The notes under the pieces: model-generated
Told to the model about the DNA's origin: nothing
Seen by the model: only the letters and a program-made list of their open reading frames with translations
Databases searched by the model: none
Source of the DNA: JAABQT01 sp050246035
GTDB lineage: Bacteria > Pseudomonadota > Gammaproteobacteria > Burkholderiales > SG8-39
NCBI GenBank assembly: GCA_050246035.1
Contig: JBFWWT010000014.1
Coordinates: forward strand, 1-64,000
Length of the DNA stretch: 64,000 bases
Direction of reading: 5' to 3'
Program-made: the position numbers and the translations under genes
Shown: positions 61,454 to 64,000 of the stretch, in pieces
Layout of the letters: each line of letters opens with the position of its first letter
How positions within the stretch are numbered: the first letter of the stretch is position 1

Positions 61454-62731
61454 TCAAGCGCTTTGCAGCGCGGCCTGCCGGCCGCGCTCGACGTCGATGC
61501 CGGCGAGCAGCAGCAGGCCAACCACGAAGTACGCGCCGACGGCCAGGATGCCGAGCCGGTGGTCGCCGTGGAAGATCCAGGTGACCGTGCCGTAGGTGAG
61601 CGGCCCGAAGATCGAGGCCGCCTTCACCGCGAGGCCCCACAGCCCGAAGAACTCCGCTTCGCGCGTGCGCGGCGTGAGATAGCCGACCAGCGCGCGGCCG
61701 GCGGCCTGGGAGGCGCCCATGCACAGGCCGGCGAGGTTCGCGGCGACCCAGAACGTCGGCGCATCGACGGCGACGTAGGCGAGCCCGATCATGACGATCC
61801 AGCCGGAGAGGACGAGCGCCATGGCGCGCACGTGGCCGATCGCGTCCTGCAGGTAGCCGAAGCCGAAGGCGCCGGCGGCCGCCGTGACGTTCACCACCAG
61901 GATGAGCACGATGGTCTGCGTCTGCGTGAACTTCATCGCCTCCTGGGCGTAGATCGCGGCGAGCGCGATCACCGCCATGATGCCCGCCTGGTAGAAGAGG
62001 ATGCAGACGAGGAAGCGGCGCAGGTCGCGAAAGCGGCTCGCCTCGCGCGCGGTCCGCAGCAGCCGCGCCCAGGGGTTCTCCAGCGCCGGCTGGGGCCGCG
62101 CGCGCTCGCGCAGGAAGGCGAAGGTCGGCAGCGCGCACAGCGCGAACACCACGGCGGTGATCAACATGACCACGGGCACGAACTGCGCGCCCGCGTGCCC
62201 CTGGCCCTGCGCCCAGGTGATGTAGGCGAGCGAAATGCCGAGCGACAGCAGCCCGCCCAGGTAGCCGAAGGCCCAGCCCCAGCCTGAGACGCGGCCCATC
62301 GCCTGCGAGTCGGCCAGCTCGGGCAGGAACGCCGCGATCAGGTTCTCGCCGGCGGAGAAGAAGTAGTTGGACAGGACGACGAGCACGATGGCGAGCGCCA
62401 CCGCGCCCGGCGCGGCGAAGTACAGCGCCGCCGTGAACAGCACGCAGCCCGCGGTCGCCCAGGCGAGCAGGCGCTTCTTCGCTCCGTGCGCGTCGGCCCA
62501 GGCGCCGATGAGCGGCGCGGTGAGCAGGACGAGGAGGTAGGAGACCGACAGCGCCGCGGTCCAGGCGAAGGTCGCCCACGGTGCGCCGCCCGCGACCGCG
62601 CCGACGAAGTAGGCGTTGAACACCGCGGTGATCACCACCGTGGTGTAGCCGGAGTTGGCGAAGTCGTACATGCTCCAGGCCCACACTTCGCGTGGCTTCA
62701 CCTCGGGCGCGAGCGCCTTGCCTTGGGGCAT
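61454..62731 (-). CDS. MFS transporter, UMF1/Atg22-like family
   Basis: 425 residues from the ATG at 62731, 12 membrane helices. The N-terminal REVWAWSMYDFANSGYTTVVITAVFNAYFV is the hallmark of UMF1 (Atg22-like) permeases. Other family segments are LTAPLIGAWADAHGAKKRLL, NYFFSAGENLIAAFLPELA and GLCMGASQAAGRALVGYLTP. Substrates of bacterial members are unknown, possibly amino acids. A TAGAAT -10 ends 5 nt before the ATG, so its mRNA would be leaderless. Divergent from the GspE-like gene. Confidence 0.88.
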   Translation of the reverse strand: MPQGKALAPEVKPREVWAWSMYDFANSGYTTVVITAVFNAYFVGAVAGGAPWATFAWTAALSVSYLLVLLTAPLIGAWADAHGAKKRLLAWATAGCVLFTAALYFAAPGAVALAIVLVVLSNYFFSAGENLIAAFLPELADSQAMGRVSGWGWAFGYLGGLLSLGISLAYITWAQGQGHAGAQFVPVVMLITAVVFALCALPTFAFLRERARPQPALENPWARLLRTAREASRFRDLRRFLVCILFYQAGIMAVIALAAIYAQEAMKFTQTQTIVLILVVNVTAAAGAFGFGYLQDAIGHVRAMALVLSGWIVMIGLAYVAVDAPTFWVAANLAGLCMGASQAAGRALVGYLTPRTREAEFFGLWGLAVKAASIFGPLTYGTVTWIFHGDHRLGILAVGAYFVVGLLLLAGIDVERGRQAALQSA

Positions 62732-62736
62732 GGCGC

Positions 62737-62752
62737 ATTCTAGCGGTATAGT
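62737..62752. promoter_or_regulatory. Divergent -10 elements of the MFS gene and the GspE-like gene
   Basis: TAGAAT on the minus strand (62742-62737) lies 5 nt before the MFS ATG. TATAGT on the plus strand (62747-62752) lies 10 nt before the GspE-like ATG. Only 31 nt separate the two start codons and neither has a Shine-Dalgarno. Confidence 0.5.
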
Positions 62753-62762
62753 GTCCGCGCCC

Positions 62763-64000
62763 ATGCCGCAAGTCGCCAGCAAGCCGGCCGCCGACCGCCG
62801 CCTGACCCTCGCGGAGGTGCTCGACTGGCTGGTCGAGGACGGGCTGCTGGCGAGCGAGCCCGCCGAGCAGCTGAAGAAGGAGCGCCGCTACTGGCGCGGC
62901 GCGCAGCACCCCCTCGCCATGGTCGCGGCGGAGAAGTGGAAGGACGCGCGGCCGCCGCACAAGCCGCTCACGCTCGAGGCGCTCGCCGAGTGGCTGGCGC
63001 AGCGCTCGGGCCTGGAATACCTGCACATCGATCCGCTGAAGATCGACTTCTCGGCGGTCACCGAGGTGATGTCGAGCGCCTACGCGGCGCGCTTCCGCGT
63101 CCTGCCGGTGGCGCTCACGCCCAAGGAGGCGGTGATCGCGACCGCCGAGCCCTTCGTGCGCGAGTGGGAGGCGGAGATCGCGCGCGTCGTGCAGCGGCCG
63201 ATCCGCCGCGTGATCGCCAACCCGCAGGACATCGAGCGCTACCAGTCCGAGTTCTACAACCTCGCGCGCTCGGTGAAGGGCGCGAATCGGGGCGCGGGCG
63301 GCGCCTCGGGACTGTCCAACTTCGAGCAGCTGGTCGAGCTCGGCAGCGCCAACAAGGCGCTCGACGCGAACGACGCGCACATCGTCAAGGTGGTGGACTG
63401 GCTTTGGCAGTACGCCTTCGAGCAGCGCGCGAGCGACATCCACATCGAGCCGCGGCGCGAGGTGGGGCTGGTGCGCTTTCGCATCGACGGCGTGCTGCAC
63501 CAGGTCTACCAGATCCCGGCGCCCGTGCTCGCGGCGATGACCAGCCGCATCAAGATCCTCGGCCGCATGGACGTGGTGGAGAAGCGCCGCCCGCAGGACG
63601 GGCGCATCAAGACGCGCATGGCGAACGGCGACGAGGTGGAGCTGCGCCTGTCGACCCTGCCCACCGCCTTCGGCGAGAAGCTGGTGATGCGCATCTTCGA
63701 CCCCGAGGTTCTGGTGCGCGACTTCAAGGAGCTCGGCTTCTCGGAGGAGGACCACCGGCGCTGGCAGGAGATGACCGAGCGCCCGAACGGCATCGTGCTG
63801 GTCACCGGCCCCACCGGCTCGGGCAAGACCACCACGCTGTACTCGACGCTGAAGAGCCTCGCCACGCCCGAGGTGAACGTGTGCACTATCGAGGATCCGA
63901 TCGAGATGGTGGAGCCGGCGTTCAACCAGATGCAGGTGCAGGGCGGCATCGAGCTCGGCTTCGCCGAGGGCGTGCGCGCGCTCATGCGCCAGGACCCCGA
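62763..64000 (+). CDS. GspE/PilB-family secretion ATPase (5' part, truncated by window end)
   Basis: 412 residues are visible and the frame is open at the right edge. The N-terminal part (1 to about 170) has a MshEN/T2SSE-N-like region (LTLEALAEWLAQRSGLEYLHIDPLKID). The ATPase domain contains ASDIHIEPRREVGLVRFRIDGVLH, Walker A GPTGSGKTTTLYSTLK (about 349), the Asp box NVCTIEDPIEMVEP, and RALMRQDP at the edge. It powers a type II secretion system or type IV pilus; the distinguishing C-terminal region is outside. The start ATG at 62763 follows a TATAGT -10 by 10 nt. Confidence 0.9.
   Translation, partial: MPQVASKPAADRRLTLAEVLDWLVEDGLLASEPAEQLKKERRYWRGAQHPLAMVAAEKWKDARPPHKPLTLEALAEWLAQRSGLEYLHIDPLKIDFSAVTEVMSSAYAARFRVLPVALTPKEAVIATAEPFVREWEAEIARVVQRPIRRVIANPQDIERYQSEFYNLARSVKGANRGAGGASGLSNFEQLVELGSANKALDANDAHIVKVVDWLWQYAFEQRASDIHIEPRREVGLVRFRIDGVLHQVYQIPAPVLAAMTSRIKILGRMDVVEKRRPQDGRIKTRMANGDEVELRLSTLPTAFGEKLVMRIFDPEVLVRDFKELGFSEEDHRRWQEMTERPNGIVLVTGPTGSGKTTTLYSTLKSLATPEVNVCTIEDPIEMVEPAFNQMQVQGGIELGFAEGVRALMRQDP

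Noticed and set aside
60897..63755. 952-codon open frame reading peroxiredoxin as a C-terminal part
   Set aside because: Only the last 169 codons are peroxiredoxin. The rest is antisense to the GspE-like gene and out of frame with the MFS gene; the peroxiredoxin has its own ATG and ribosome site.

Overview
The window is a 64 kb piece of a high-GC betaproteobacterial chromosome. Three things support this: the protein sequences, the syntenic order grpE-dnaK-dnaJ / hrcA-nadK-recN / fur-bamE-dapB-carAB-greA / rlmE-ftsH-folP-glmM / tpiA-secG-tRNA-Leu-nuoA-N, and full-length Gram-negative outer-membrane functions (BamE, a beta-barrel protein). One run of exactly 100 Ns marks a scaffold gap, so this is probably a draft or metagenome-assembled genome. 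The genus cannot be named from the sequence alone.

Layout. 1-2001 (minus): a TPR/beta-barrel outer-membrane protein followed by a truncated FecR-domain protein. 2064-5810 (minus): dnaJ, dnaK and grpE, transcribed grpE first from a near-consensus sigma-32 promoter. 5939-7094 (plus): a soluble Ser/Thr kinase and a tiny secreted protein. 7081-8984 (minus): hrcA then hemH. 9020-11577 (plus): nadK-recN. 11563-12003 (minus): fur. 12023-18042 (plus): bamE, dapB, carA, carB, greA. 18049-20200 (minus): a three-gene chain of a YhbY RNA-binding protein, a HAD hydrolase and a D-amino-acid PLP enzyme. 20226-24966 (plus): rlmE, ftsH, folP, glmM.

25012-38221 looks like an accessory segment set into this conserved backbone. 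It holds arsR-acr3-ATP-grasp (arsenite response and export plus an unassigned ligase-like protein), an antisense CDF metal exporter, an arsC arsenate reductase broken by the assembly gap, the Pho-box-controlled pstSCAB phosphate importer, and an E. coli-type fumarate reductase frdABCD. The frd genes sit behind an FNR/Anr-like palindrome and are translationally coupled to a UbiE-like methyltransferase and an unrecognised 200-residue protein. From tpiA the conserved backbone resumes: secG, tRNA-Leu(GAG), and the complete 14-gene respiratory complex I operon nuoA-N, ending in a Nudix hydrolase.

53192-64000: a class II (B12-dependent) ribonucleotide reductase with a LexA-like box at its promoter, a membrane ankyrin protein, greB, mscL, an M16 protease, a small Cys-rich periplasmic protein, a peroxiredoxin, an MFS transporter, and the 5' part of a GspE/PilB secretion ATPase.

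As a set, the genes suggest a respiratory, metabolically flexible bacterium: complex I for aerobic growth, fumarate reductase with a possible low-potential quinone modification for anoxia, an oxygen-independent ribonucleotide reductase, and arsenic resistance. Two cross-cutting signals stand out. Many genes have a TAGAAT-like -10 element only 5-10 nt before the start codon, suggesting leaderless or very short-leader mRNAs. Two genes appear to start at CTG inside a CTGA stop/start overlap.
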